From assembly GCA_033060915.1 (NCBI GenBank), contig CM065397.1, forward strand, positions 15,876,501-15,940,500: a stretch of DNA of 64,000 nt. Direction: 5' to 3'. Of the stretch, positions 46,266-58,549 are shown in pieces. Position 1 is the stretch's first letter, and every line of letters starts with the position of its first letter. The DNA comes from Euryodendron excelsum. Its lineage: Eukaryota > Streptophyta > Magnoliopsida > Ericales > Pentaphylacaceae. The notes below the pieces were generated by a model that was given only the letters and a program-made list of their open reading frames with translations, had not been told where the DNA came from and made no database searches. The translations under genes were made by a program, and so were the position numbers.

Positions 46266-47961
46266 GCGCCACTACTAGTGGCGCCAGCCATTTAGGAAAT
46301 GTTTAAAGTCGGCAAGCAACGTATCTTTGACTAGATTTGGGCACCTGTACTAGTGACTACCATGCAATTTTTAGCCTGGCTTCACTAGGAGTGACTCCGG
46401 AAAGTCCGAGAATGATTTGAAGGAGCCGAGAATGACCCGGAAGGCTGGAAAGGAGCAGGAACGCTTAAAATAGTGTTCTGGAGCTATTTGACTTGAAAAG
46501 TGAGGATAAGATGTGTCAGAAAGGTTGACCGGGCATTTAGGGGCAAAACGGTCAATTGGACTGGAAAACTGCCGGGACAGACTCGGACTGTCCTAGAAGA
46601 TGACTTGGGATCTGGAAACATTATTCAGAATGTTCCCAAAGGTTGCTGGTTTGATTCCCAGAGCCGACGTGGTAGGAAAAGGAGACCGGCACACTAGGGA
46701 CGAAATGGTCATTTCGCAACGGGTTGGTCGGAACTGACTCAGAATGATTCGGAAAGGTAAAAGGAGGTTGAGAACACTATAAAAAGTAGTCTCAGGAGGT
46801 TACCGGTTTGATACCCAGAGCCAGTGTGGTCGGAAAAGGTGACCGACCCACCAAGGGCAAAACGGTCATTTTGTACCGGGTTGGCCGGAACTGACTCGGA
46901 ATTATCCGGAAAGGTAAAGGAAGGTTGAGAATACTATAAAAAGCAATCTCAGAAGGTTATCGGTTTGATACCCAAAGCCGGTGTGGTTCCCGGGGCATTC
47001 GGATGCCTAGGGGCAAAATGGTCATCTTGACCGAAAAGTCTCGAAAAAGGTCCAAAGGACAGTCTGGTCATTTTTCACCGAAGCGGGCCTACAGACACTG
47101 GTGTTGGCCTGGGTTTTGAGTGTTTCCGCCACTCTGACGGTGGTCGTCGTGACACAAGGGTTTGTTGGCAATTCCCTGTATCGACCTATTTATGAGTATT
47201 TCCGTTGCTCTAACGGTTTTGTGAGTAGTTTCGCTACTCGGACCGTCTCGAGGAATAAACTATCTCGAGAGAGGGATTGGAAAGGGGTCTTACCGTCTCC
47301 GAGGAGACGTGCCTGGATTGGAACCGTCTCGAGGAATAAACTGTCCCGAGAGAGGGATTGGAAAGGGGACTTATCATCTCCGAAGAGACGTGCCTAGGAT
47401 TGGAACCGTCTCGAGTAATAAACTATCTTGAGAGAGGGATTGGAAAGGGGACTTATCGCCTCCGAGGAGACGTGCTTGCAGTAGAACCATCTCGAGGAAT
47501 AAACTGTCTCGAAAGAGGGATTGGAAAGGGGTCTTATCGTCTCCGAAAAGACATGCCTGGATTGGAACCGTCTCGAGGAATAAATTGTCTCGAGAGTGGG
47601 ATTGGAAAGGGGTCTTACCATTTTCGAAAGGACGTGCCTGGATTGGAACCGTCTCGAGGAATAAACTGTCTCGAGAGAGGGATTGGAAAGGGGTCTTACC
47701 GTCTTCAAAAAGACGTGCCTGAACTGGAACCGTCTCGAGGAATAAATTGTCTCGAGAGAGGGATTGGAAAGGAAAGGACAATGCCCCCAAGGGCATTTTG
47801 GTCATTTTGCCTCTATTTGGGCCTAGCGGGCTCGCGAAGCAATGGACAGACGGGATTTGGACTTAGAAAGTTGGTTTCAGTTGGAATATGCCCACAATGA
47901 CTTAAACACAAGTCTGGACGGAGTGTAGACTGTCGAGCGGTAAAAAATGGGGTGCTTACAA
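46266..47961 (-). mobile_element. Long gypsy LTR, copy v (truncated 5' LTR)
   Basis: Starts TGTAAGCACCCC on the minus strand at 47961 and parallels copy iv closely for 1.7 kb (81-bp array 47240-47775, ~160-bp units 46560-47040). It ends exactly at a palindrome GCGCCACTACTAGTGGCGC (46266-46284) and is then joined to the 3' internal region. The internal coding region and the rest of the 5' LTR are deleted. Confidence 0.75.
47240..47775 (-). repeat. ~81-bp tandem array in LTR copy v
   Basis: About seven units; same unit as in copy iv but with a different pattern of unit variants. Confidence 0.9.
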
Positions 47962-49779
47962 TAACTCAAGAAAAATTACCTTTCCTAAACCGTTTAACTA
48001 TAAAAATTCTTTTTTAAACCCTATCTAAAGTCATCCCCTACACTAGGGCAACAATGGGATCAGTTAACCCGACCAATTGATGCAAGAGGCAATGAATAAG
48101 TCTTTCCATGCGATGGAACATTCCTTAGTGCAAGCACAGTTCAACATCAATTCATGAGAAGAGCCTCTTAGTTGTCAAAATTTTGTGAAGCTTGACGGAC
48201 TATGCAATTCGATTTTAAATGAAGCAAGGCCTTCAATTCTTCTACCATACAGTGAAAAGCATCCCTTTGCGAAGCCCACTTGAGCCAGTTACATTTTTTA
48301 GAAAATCGACCTAGTGCCCACTACCCCCAATAGGTCAAAGTAAAGTAAAGAAGAAAAATGGTGGGAATGAGTTTAGGAAAAAAAAAACAGAGAAAGAGAG
48401 ATAGAAAGTGGGAACAAATTAAAGGAGTGCCAAAAGGAGAAAACAAATAAAAAGAGAGTAATTCTGAGGGATCTAGTTCGTGAGGAATGCAAGGAGTAGG
48501 ATAGGTTCAAATCCCAAAAAGACAAAAGAAAAGGGAATACAAGTAGAAAAAAGGGAGTCCACAAAAATGAGAAAGAGATGAAAGGCGAGTCGAGTTGTTA
48601 AAGGTAATCACGGGCCCTAAAAAACCCAACGTAAACAAAAAATCTTGAGCCTTGGTATCCTTTCCTTTCAAATACCGTATAACCTAGCCCACATTATGGT
48701 CCAAATGAAAGCCCTCTTTGATAAAAAAAAAAAAAAAAAAAAATTGCAAAGTCCAAGAATCTTCTTTGTAAGATAGACAACCAAAGGCGTTTGCCAAAAT
48801 AGAGCATTGAAGTAGAAGATGATTCTCGGTAAAAAGACCCACTTGACAAGAAAGTTTGAGTCTTTTACCCTAAGTCCTCTTGGATTGATGATGGACATTT
48901 AGAACTAAGAGCTTTCACCCTTAAAGGCAATGATCTTAGTCTTAACCTGTACCAAATTTTTGGGTCATAAAAAAGCCTTTTCTTTCACCGCCCCTCACCT
49001 AACCATACATTACTGTCCAAAGAAAGACCACTTTCATCCACAATGATCCATTAATCCAAAAGCTCTCACAGTCAAAGAGTTCTTCAAACCCCTATCAAAA
49101 GAAAAAGAGGGGTCACCCTAATAATTTAGCTTTCTGAATTTGTAAGTCACTAGACATGCCAAACAAGTGCTGGATGAAAAACAAAAGATTATAAATCTTT
49201 TGCAAACTAGAGCTATCCTAGCGGTTCTCACCATCATGAAAGGAAGCCTTCCTATCAAAGTCATCAGACCATGGTATAATCTATTTTGTACCATAGCAAA
49301 TGGGGTAATGACCCATCTTCAACCTCCCAATCAACTTTGAACAGCTTGATACAACCTTTTCTAAACCATGAAAACTGGGGCGACGTCTCCTCCTCAACTT
49401 TCTATTTAACTACAAACCACTAGATCTATTCAAGAAAAACCAACCAAAGATGTTCAATCTTTCAGATATCACAAACTTTTCAAAGGAAAGCTCACACCCT
49501 CTAGAAGCAAACTCAAGATGTTTGATTTCAGAGAAGCACAATCCCTCAAAAAATATGCCAACAAGAATCTTGTTATGCCAAGCAAAAGAAAAAGGAAAAC
49601 TCGACAACCAAGCATTCCAATCTCAAGCGATCCAAAGACGGACAAATGTCCTCTCCTTCAAGCTTTAAGATAGAAGAACAACAATCACAAAATGGTCTGC
49701 CATCACTCCCCAGGCTTAACTTACCTCCAAAGCTTCAACAAAGCAAAGGTATAATTCTTACCAAATCAAATTAAAATAT
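47962..49779. other. Unclassified, probably retroelement-internal DNA
   Basis: No recognisable gene. An A-run of about 23 lies at 48721-48743. The open frames 49450-49668 (plus) and 49410-49607 (minus) overlap each other and show no family motif. The prose-like, low-CpG composition resembles gypsy internal DNA, but that is impression only. Confidence 0.4.
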
Positions 49780-50540
49780 TTTAAAAGCGAGAGCTCTTGC
49801 TTTCTTTCAAGAGTCAAAATCAATTTTCAAATTCAAAAGCTTTCAAAGCTATTTCTATAAAAAATTTCAACTTTCAACTTCAACTCAACTTCGAAAGCGA
49901 AGGCTCTTACTTTCTTTCAAAGTTAGAAACATTTTCAAGTTCAACAGTTTTCAAAACTTTTGCTACAGAAAGTTTTAATTCCAATTTCAAAATCAATTTC
50001 ACGAGTGAAAGCTTTTGCTCTTTTTCAAGTTCAAAATCAATTTTCAAGTGGAAAAAATTTGAAAAACCTTTCCTATAAAAGGTTTCAATTATAATTTCAA
50101 AATCAATTCCAAAAGATAAAATCTCCTGCTTTATTTCAAATTCCAAATCATTTTCAACTTCAAAAGTTTTCAAAACTCTTTTTACAAAAAGTTTAAAAAA
50201 TCTACTTCAAAATCGAATGCCCTTGCTTTCTATTAAATTCTAAATCATTCTCAAGCTCAAAGGTTTTCAAAGTTTTTTCTTCAAAAAGTTTCAATTCCAA
50301 AGTGAAATCAAGTTTTCTGAACTTTTTCTTCAAAAAAGCATCAAGTTTCAAGTCAAATCGAGGTTTTCAAACTTTTCCCCGTAAAAAGTTTCATTTCAAA
50401 AAAAAAACAAATTTCTAGGTTTTTCAAATATTTTCCTTCAAAAAGCAACTTCCAAAGGTTTTCCAAACTTCCCCCTTAAAAAGTTTCATCTCAAGTTTCA
50501 TAAGTTTTTAAAAGTTTTGCCTCAAAACTTTTTGTTTCAA
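49780..50540. repeat. ~110-bp diverged tandem repeat
   Basis: Five or more units marked by GCTCTTGCTTTCTTTC-like segments near 49790, 49901, 50009, 50123 and 50219. Each is followed by a CAAAAGTTTTCAAA block, then TATAAAAAGTTTCAA. It forms spurious open frames on both strands and abuts the end of the Athila gag/pro at about 50545. Confidence 0.7.
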
Positions 50541-50544
50541 GACT

Positions 50545-52384
50545 TGATGGTATTTGTTTGATGGCATCCAAGATAGGAATATTGACTTAAACCTGTTTGA
50601 AAATCTTATATATTTTAGAATTCAGAGACTCTTTCTTAGGTCTAGTCAATCTATGGGGAAACGGGGCATGTTTCAAATCTTCAATGCCCAAGCCTTTAGA
50701 TGCATCAATGAATTGTTTTGAGCTCATAATGTTTCTCATTTTCTTTCCCTTCACTCTCTTTATTTTTCTCACTCTTCTCTTTCTTTTGTTCATGTCCTAA
50801 CCCTACAGACTCATCCTTTTCCCTTGGTTGTTTTCTTTAGGAGTGATGGTTTTGTCTAGTTGTTTTATGCTCTTAAGGGTAGTGATGGCCTGAACATGTT
50901 CATGTGTAGTGTCAACGTAATTTGCAGGTTTAGTGTTTGATTGCGGTTGGGCAAAAAATTTTCCTTGTGTTTATTGAGTAATCAACATCTTGTGGGTGTT
51001 TTTACCATAATATTGGTCTCCCCTTGTGATTGTTCTAGATTTGTGACCCTACTTGTGAGTGCTCTCAAATTTTTAGTCACTTGGTTGTCCTCATTATTTC
51101 TCCTATGAGGAGGTTGGTATTGTGCCAGTTGAGGTACGTATGGTTATGGTACCGGTGGTGTGGAATAGGGCATCGATTGCCCTTGGAAAGTTTGTGGTGT
51201 TGGTTGAAAAGCTTGTGAGGGTTATTGGAATTGTTGAGGGTTTTGAGGACCCTCTTGTTTCCATCCAAAATTAAAGTAATTCCTCCAACTCGGGTTATAC
51301 GTATTGGAGTAGGAATTATTCCCACTCCTCTGATTTTGGTACCCCCCTTGAAATTAGCCAATCGCATTTACTTAGCTATGAAGTGCTTTTCTTACCCTTG
51401 GTATAACTGGACATGATGCAGTGTCATGATCCAATGTGTCACAAACTAAGCATAGTGAGAGTATCTCAACCGGTACGGAAGTGGTGGCCTTAGAAGTTTT
51501 CAAAGCCTCCAACTTGCATATGAGTGACGTGACTCTATCTTGTAGGTCTTCTATTTCAACTAGTTGATGTTTAACTCTGACATGTGAGGTAGTGGGTTTT
51601 TTATATGATTTTGAGTGGTATGGTTTTGAGTTCCCGTACTAGCCCAATTTGTTGCCAAATTGGCTAGATAGTCGAAGTAATTGTATGCCTCGGCGGGATT
51701 TTTGTCTGGATAAGTTCTCGCGCACATAGATTCTATATACATCTTCAATTGAGGAGTTAATAAACAATAGAACGTGTTTAAGATGTGCCATTCCGAGAAA
51801 CCGTGATGTGGACATACGAATAATAGGCCCTTGAACCTCTTCCAACATTAGAAGAAAGTCTCACCATTATCCGATGCAAGTTGAGAAATGGAATGTCATA
51901 GTGCATTAGTGCAATTTTCAGGGAAGAACTTTTTCAAGAACTCCCCTTGTAGTGTGTTCCATGAATGTATGGACATGAGCCTTAGTGAATTGAACCATGT
52001 CTTGGCCCTGTCCTTTAGAGTGAATGAGAAGAGTTTTAAAAGTAAAACTTCCCGAGGACATGTATTGTCTTGAAAAATGGAGTATGCATCCTTAAAGTCT
52101 TTGATGTGTGTCTATGGTGGCTCTGAATCAAAGCCATGAAACTGGAGTATGGCTTGAAGTATTCCTGGTTTAAGATTTAGAGTGGTTTGATGTGCAAGAA
52201 GTACTATGGAAGATGTAGGTGCTCGCCTTAAGGGGTTCGTGTAGTCTATCATAGTACAGTTTTGTGCTTCGGCTTCCCCTACATTGCTTCCCCTTTTATG
52301 GCCATTGTTTTGGCCATTGTGTCCGTTGTGTCCATTGTTTCCATCTCCTGGGACTTATCCCTGTGGATCATTAATGTTTTCCAT
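50545..52384 (-). pseudogene. Athila-type gag and gag-pro linker, second element
   Basis: ATG at 52384 opens MENINDPQG (then a TAA) and a GHNGHNG-type Asn/Gly/His repeat. It continues with DYTNPLRRAPTSSIVLLAH and KPGILQAILQFHGF, a gag domain around 52050-51560, a zinc knuckle near 51415 (CLVCDTLDHDTASC), the tail YNPSWRNYFNFGWKQEGP (about 51299-51246), and the linker HAPFPHRLTRPKK with VNIPILDAIKQIP near 50560. Several stops and frameshifts interrupt it. Truncation falls at the start of the pro/pol region, where the ~110-bp tandem repeat begins. Same class as the gag at 482-1803 but clearly a different subfamily. Confidence 0.85.
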
Positions 52385-52938
52385 AGGTGTGGGTTGTGAA
52401 TCAACCAAGTAAAATTGAGGTAAGTTTGTTGGATTAAAACGAGTAGGTGATGGAGTTAAATAAACGATGGAAGGTTACGTAAAGGGGAGACTCTACAAAG
52501 ACGATACGTGTGATCTCTAAAGAATAAGGACATACAAATGCAATGCACATATCAATCAAGTCAAGTCCTTCTAAACCTCCAATTTCTATAGAAATATCAA
52601 TTTTGTTACCCACAAGAAATTTAAAAGCAACCCAACCGATCCTCTAATCATCATATACAAGGCAAAACCACCAATAAACAATTAGCACGTTGCTTAACTG
52701 CCTCTAATTCGGCCTCTTAAGTACAATATGCTTAGACCCCTAAAAAGAAGAAAAACAAGTAAACAAATCCTAAAATTGTAATATCACAAAAACAAAAATG
52801 ATGGAATGAAGTTACTGCATGGCCTTAACCAATGATTCCTCTGTGGTTGTAGGTTGATGGTAAAACAGTCCACCGAACTTTGTGCTGACTGAGGTTTGTG
52901 TTCTAGCACGCCTCTTACGATCACTTGTGTGAAAGCAA

Positions 52939-52960
52939 GCTCCTCGGGAACGGTGCCAAA
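52939..52960 (-). other. Athila primer-binding site, second element
   Basis: TGGCACCGTTCCCGAGGAGC on the minus strand, two bases inside the LTR end. Variant of the Athila site seen at 2287-2307. Confidence 0.75.
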
Positions 52961-52963
52961 ACT

Positions 52964-54461
52964 TGAACTCTCACCAAACATGTGTTTGAGATGATCCCAA
53001 GGGTAGGATGGCGAAGTAGTATAACTCGGAGTACGAGATCATTCCCACAAGGAGCTATGTGCACAAGACCGAAAGAACTAAAACAAGCCTCTCAATCGCT
53101 CATGAAAATTCTAACAAAATGCTTCTAAAAAAGAAAATAAAATTATGATCATTTTGGAAATGGTTTGATTATCTAAACTAGCTAACAAGCAAATGCTAAA
53201 CAACTTGAACACAGTTTGATTTTAAAGTAATGAGACAAAGTCTCGGGATTAATCGATCTAACCAATTATTTTTCTTCGAATTCCAAAGGAGGTATTTTAT
53301 AACTCAAATCCTTCAACTATGTCGTGAGTCTAGGATTCAGAAGTTTTAGCGATAAAAACGAAGTGTTCTTTAGAAATTCAACTTCTAGAGTAAATCGAGT
53401 TGTTAGTATCAAGGATGAATACCATCGATTAGTGCAGCACATATACTGAATATAAATTCATGCATAAACATTACTAAACATAATCAATCATCCAAGTTTT
53501 CAATGATTTCTAGAATGAAGAAGAAAAAGAATGATAAAAATGAAGATTTAGTTTTGAAACCCAAAATCTCACCTCCTTTGTTCATCCAAGACCTTTAATT
53601 GGTCTTCAAAATCAATCCTGAGATGGAAAGAGTTAGCTAATCACCTCCATCTATGAAACGCTTTGAAATAATTGAATACACACTAAAAATATGGATTTGA
53701 TGCAAAGAAACAAGAGAAATCTCAAATATAATGCAAGGAATCTAAAGAACTTGTATTGAAACTTGTGTTTAAGTGATTACAATTACAAATAAGTAAAAAT
53801 CTAACAAATGTAAGCTATTCTAATGAAAAACTTACATTACCCTCTATTATAGCCGCCTCCCTCCTCCTTTGTTCGAACATAATGGCTTAGTATTTATAGG
53901 GATCAACTTTTAAACCCTAAAATCTATCAGAAATTGGCCTTACTGTTCGAACGGCATAACGGGCCTTCGAACGCCTCTGCCTTGCTCATCGTCGTTCAAA
54001 CGCTAAGAACTAGTGTTCGAGTGCCAAGCCAATTCTTGGATTACAGGACCTCGGGATGTTCGAAAGCTGGCCTTTGGTGTTCGAATGCCAAAAAGGGCAA
54101 AAACTTTTGGAATTGACTTGTTTGAGTCTCTTGGAGTTAGAATTTGCTGACGCTCATTAGACACAAACATGTGTAACTTGAAGAGATTGTTCTAAAGGCG
54201 TATCATTCATCCCATTCTGATCTATGAGTGAAAACTTGCATGTTTCCCGAGATTAGGCCTCAACAACGTTCCTCAACGAGCCATGCCAGCAGACCAGATC
54301 ACTTCTTTGACTCCAAATCAACTTCCTTAGCTTTAAATGCCTGAAATAAGATTGAGTACGAGGTTAAATGCAATATATAGCAAAAAGAGCATAATTAACT
54401 CTAATCTACGGCTATCAAAGGTTATTTAGCAACGATAGACTACACTTGTGTAGTCTAATCA
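52964..54461 (-). mobile_element. Athila-type LTR, second element
   Basis: About 1.5 kb. On the minus strand it starts TGATTAGACTACAC at 54461 and ends GAGAGTTCA at 52964 next to the primer-binding site. The start overlaps a perfect inverted repeat (AGACTACAC arms, 54437-54456). TATA box at about 53891-53899 (minus). Six TTCGAA-type motifs lie at 53944-54085, 45-190 bp upstream of the TATA box. On its other side it abuts an Athila pol fragment in the opposite orientation. Confidence 0.65.
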
Positions 54462-56412
54462 CCTACTCCTAAGACCATCAAAGAAGTGAGTTATTTCCTT
54501 GGGCATGCCATTTTTTACTGGGTTTTATTCAATCTTTTAGCGCTATTTCCCATCCAATGTGTGCCCTATTAGCTGAAGATGCACCATTTGAGTGGACGCC
54601 ATCTTATCAAGAAGTATTCGATAAGCTCAAAGAGCATTTGATTACGGCTCTTATCATCCCACCTTTGGATTGGAACCTACCGTTTAAGATTATGTATAAT
54701 GTTAGTGAGTATGCTATAGGTGCCGTTTTAGGATAAAAGAAAGAGAAGAAGCCACATATGATACATTATGCTAGGAAAACTTTGGATGAAGCCCAAGTGA
54801 ACTATACCATCACTGAAAAGGAATTACTTGATGTGGCTTTTGCCTTGGATAAATTTTGGTCAAACTTGGTGGGCTCCTTTGTGATAGTTTATATCGACCA
54901 TATTGCCCCCAAGTATTTGCTTTCCAAGAAAAAGGTAAAGCCACAGTTGATTAGGTGGATTCTCCTTCTTTAAGAGTTCAATATTGAGATTAGGGATAAG
55001 AAATGCGTTGAGAATGTGGTCACCGACCACCTCTCTAGACTCCCATTTGAGGCCCTAAATCATGATGACCTACCCATTAAAGAGCATTTCCTTGATGAGC
55101 AATTAATGCATGTCCAATCCATCTCTCATGACTCTTCTCCTTGGTATGCCAATGTAGCTAACTTCTTAGCTACCGAAGCCATCCCCACTTAGTGGTCTTC
55201 CTTGGATAGGAAGAAGTTTCTAAGGCTAGTCCAGAACTTTTTTTGGTATGAACCTTATATTTCCAAATATTGTTCAGACCAAATTATAAGAAGGTGTGTG
55301 GCCAATAATGAGTTCGAGAGAATTTATTGAGTTTTGCCATTTTTCATCTAGGAAAACCATTGCAAAGATCTTGCAATATGGTTTATATTGGCCCACAATC
55401 TTCAAAGATGTTTATTATTTTTGCATGGCTTGTGATAGGTGTCAAAGGTTAGGTAGTCTTTCAATAAAGCACATGATGCCTCTTAACCCCATTCTTATAC
55501 TAGCAATTTTTTATTGTTAGGGTATAGACTTCATAAGGTCCATTTCCTAGCTCTTTTGGGTATCTCTATATCGTAGTGGCAATTGACTATGTTTCGAAAC
55601 GGGATAAGGTGATTGCTACTTATGCAAATGACCACCAAGTGGTAGCCAAATTATTTAAGGAGAACATTTTTTCTCGCTTTGGTATGCCTCATGTCATCAT
55701 TAGTGACGATGGTTCCCACGTTTGTAATTGCCTTATTGGTGTATTGATGAACAAGTATGGCATTATAGATAAGGTGGGTACCTTGTATCACCCACAAATC
55801 CAAGGGTAAGTCGAATTGGCCAACTATGAGATTAAGACAATTATAGAGAAAACTGTCAATCCTTATCGAAAGGATTGGTCCTTAAGGTTAGTTGATGCAT
55901 TATGGGAATATCGAATCACCTATAAGACAATTCTTGTTGCATCCCCGTATAAGCTTGTGTATGAAAAAGCCTGCCACCTCTCGATGGAGATTGAACACAA
56001 AGCCTATTGAGTGATACGCCAATTCAATGTGTGTGGATGAGGTGGGGACCTTTTGAAAACTCTAACTTAATGAACTTGATGAACTCCGAAATGATGTTTT
56101 TGAAAATGTAAAGATCTCTAAAGTAAAAAAAAAAGCCCACCATGACCAACACATCCGTTGGAAATCCTTTAGTGTTGGCCAAAAAGTCTTACTCTACAAT
56201 TCTCGGATATACTTGCTCCTGAGCAAATTGAAGAATAAATGGTTGGGGCCCTACTTGGTCAATGAAGTCACACCCCATGGGGCTATTGAAGTTCAAAAGG
56301 TAGATAATGGGGCATCCTTTAAGGTGAATGGGTAAAGGTTGAAGCCTTGCTTTGAGAATCACCAAGGCGTGATTGATTATGTGGATCTTGTTGATCCACC
56401 AAAGTTTGATTG
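54462..56412 (+). pseudogene. Athila-type pol, 3' half (RT end, RNase H, integrase)
   Basis: Starts inside RT (TIKEVSYFLGHA), then LLAEDAPFEWTPSYQEVFDK, RNase H motifs MIHYARKTLDEAQVNYTITE and VENVVTDHLSRLPF. Integrase shows the CX2C of the zinc finger (CMACDRCQR) near 55430 and catalytic Asp residues in GIDFIRS and VIISDDGSHVC. A Glu in VELANYEIK is consistent with the third catalytic residue. The C-terminal LLYNSRIYLLLSKLKNKWLG and NG*RLKP lie at 56190-56350. Multiple stops and at least three frameshifts (one near 54520, one near 55310, one near 55550). Gag, protease and the RT catalytic YIDD-type box are absent. Plus strand, so not continuous with the minus-strand gag at 50545-52384. Confidence 0.88.
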
Positions 56413-56948
56413 AAAATCATGGTGAAATCTTTAGATAGGAGTAGTTTAGGTAGTCTAGCTTTTACTTTGTTCTTTTATTTGGTTTTAACTTTAGTTGGAG
56501 ATGCCACCTTATCCTTTCTCCCTTTGCCATTTTGCCTCATTTTGGGCCTTGTCTTCATATATTAAGGACAATACATCATTTTAGTCGCCTCAGAAGGGGG
56601 CCGGGGGGGAGTTTTTTTTGTTTGTTTGTTTTGCCCCCTTAGAATATTTTTTATTTTATTTTTTGAGTTGTTAGTTTGGGTAATCATTCGAATGGTATTA
56701 AAGTTGCTCGAACGAGTTGACCCTAGTAAGGACTAGATGGCTGACTTAGGAGAACTGTTCAAAGGCAATTGAATAGTTGCGACTGGCTTTGAACGTGCAC
56801 TAGAGCCTTCGAACACTTGCAACTAACTTCGAATAGGTGCTAAGGTCGTTCGACCAGTTTAAGTGACCATTCGAATGCTTTTCTGATTTCTATATATAAG
56901 GCATCTGATTTATTTTCTAAGTCATTCGAACACCCCATTTGATTAAGT

Positions 56949-56988
<40 letters not shown>

Positions 56989-57114
56989 GTGCAGTGACGA
57001 AGCTCTGTCAACACCCAATCAGCAGTCTCATTGGTCCAAGACCAGTTTCCTTACATCTTTAGATATTCCCTTTTTGCCCGTCTTTGTCATTTCATTATTT
57101 CCATTTATAGGGGT
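56413..57114 (+). promoter_or_regulatory. Post-pol spacer with polypurine tract and promoter-like segment
   Basis: A purine-rich GAAGGGGGCCGGGGGGGAG near 56595 is followed by T-rich DNA. Eight or so TTCGAA/CTCGAA/GTTCGA motifs (56692-56932) surround a TATATATAAGG box at 56891-56900. A (GA)n run lies at 56951-56983. Resembles an LTR U3 or an internal promoter of an Athila-like element; no LTR pair found. Confidence 0.45.
56951..56983. repeat. (GA)n microsatellite
   Basis: About 16 GA dinucleotides. Confidence 0.95.
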
Positions 57115-57542
57115 GGGGGTAGAAGTCAAGTTCGGGGTGCCCCGACCTATGACCAAATTAGATTCACGGGTCACGAAGCCTTTAAGGCTTTCAATGCCGT
57201 ATAGAGGAATAGAGGTGCTGCTCAGGAAAGGAGATGGGCTTTAGACTACTATGCTATGGAGCCATTTCTGTGGTGGGATGTTTTCACTCAGCGTGGTTTG
57301 CTCGAGTTGGCCAGGTATATCGATTCGTATAGATTTACACTGATTGCTGAACTCATGGCCAATATCTTTGACTCCTCAATAGCAGCAGGCCATGAAAGGA
57401 TCTGTTCATGGGTGAGAAGGCACCCGGTTATGATCACTCCAGCAGTGATGCTGATTTTTTTCCCTGAGGAGCATCCCCAGTTTATTTATCTAGCTGCAGA
57501 GGGGCATGGGGGTGGATCATTATGTTATGGTAGTAGAAGTTG
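57115..57542 (+). pseudogene. Post-pol ORF of an Athila-like element (plant transposon protein-like)
   Basis: One frame with a TAG at about 57202-57204. It reads TYDQIRFTGHEAFKAFNAV, then RRWALDYYAMEPF, FTQRGLLELARYIDSYRF and ELMANIFDSS. The pattern (RF...A...F, ER-type turn, an I/L-rich segment, then a LV.EFYAN-like motif, here LIAELMANIF) resembles the N-terminal half of the 'putative plant transposon protein' domain that follows pol in Athila and SIRE-type elements. Weak similarity; function unknown. Confidence 0.45.
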
Positions 57543-58465
57543 ACAAGACCAAGGCAAGTGATGGGGTATAGACCTTGTGTACTCATATTTACTCTAACAC
57601 AATGCATAAAACCAATCAAAATGAAGTGAAATATGAAAATCCATTACAAATTCACATGCTCAGATTTCCAGAGCACTAATTGATAGCGAATTTGTCCTGA
57701 ATTGGCAAATTTGCGATCTCAATGCGAGTGTGTCAGGCCCATCAGATGAACTAGGTGACTTAGATTGGGACCATAGCACATTTATGAAATACAATCTTGG
57801 ATTAGCTGACATTTAGTGTTTTGCATTAATTATACTTGAGTTTGATTGATGATATATCCTTAGTCTTAATGCATTGTAAGATTTTATCACAAGCACACTT
57901 ATGCTGAGGGAATTACACTTTTGAGCACAAATCATGTCATATAGTATCAAATGTGCTAACTTGTGCATTCTTAGTCTTATATGAGTAGAGATTTTCCCTT
58001 GTAAGCTTTAGGGCCAAATCTATTTTTCGAAGTGATTATATTTACTCAAGCATAAAGTTCTTCATCTTCATCTCTTTTGAATGGCTTCATTTTAATTGTA
58101 TTGGTTCATATTCTAGATAATGATTAACAATGTTGACACTTATATTCTTTCAAGATCTATTTGTGTATGCCTTGAAAATGATTTTGGGCCATCTTTTGTT
58201 CTCTTGAGCCACCGAGTTTCTTTTTGATTTCATTCCCTTGTGACCTTTTGCATTGACCTATTTGATTGTGTGGTCTTAGCCGAGATTGTTTTTTCATAAT
58301 TAAGATATCCCTTTGGATTGAGAATCACAAATATCTTGAATTATAGAAAGCTCTTGGAAAGTAAAAAGAGCTATTGTTCATTACAAGTGAAAAATAAAAA
58401 AAACGAAAGAAGGAAAAATGTAGCAAAGAAAGGACAAGAAAGAAAGGGAAGTGTAAGAATACAAG

Positions 58466-58549
<84 letters not shown>

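Noticed and set aside
49797..50173. Open frames on both strands over a Phe/Ser/Lys-rich sequence
   Set aside because: Produced by the ~110-bp AT-rich tandem repeat; no conserved domain.
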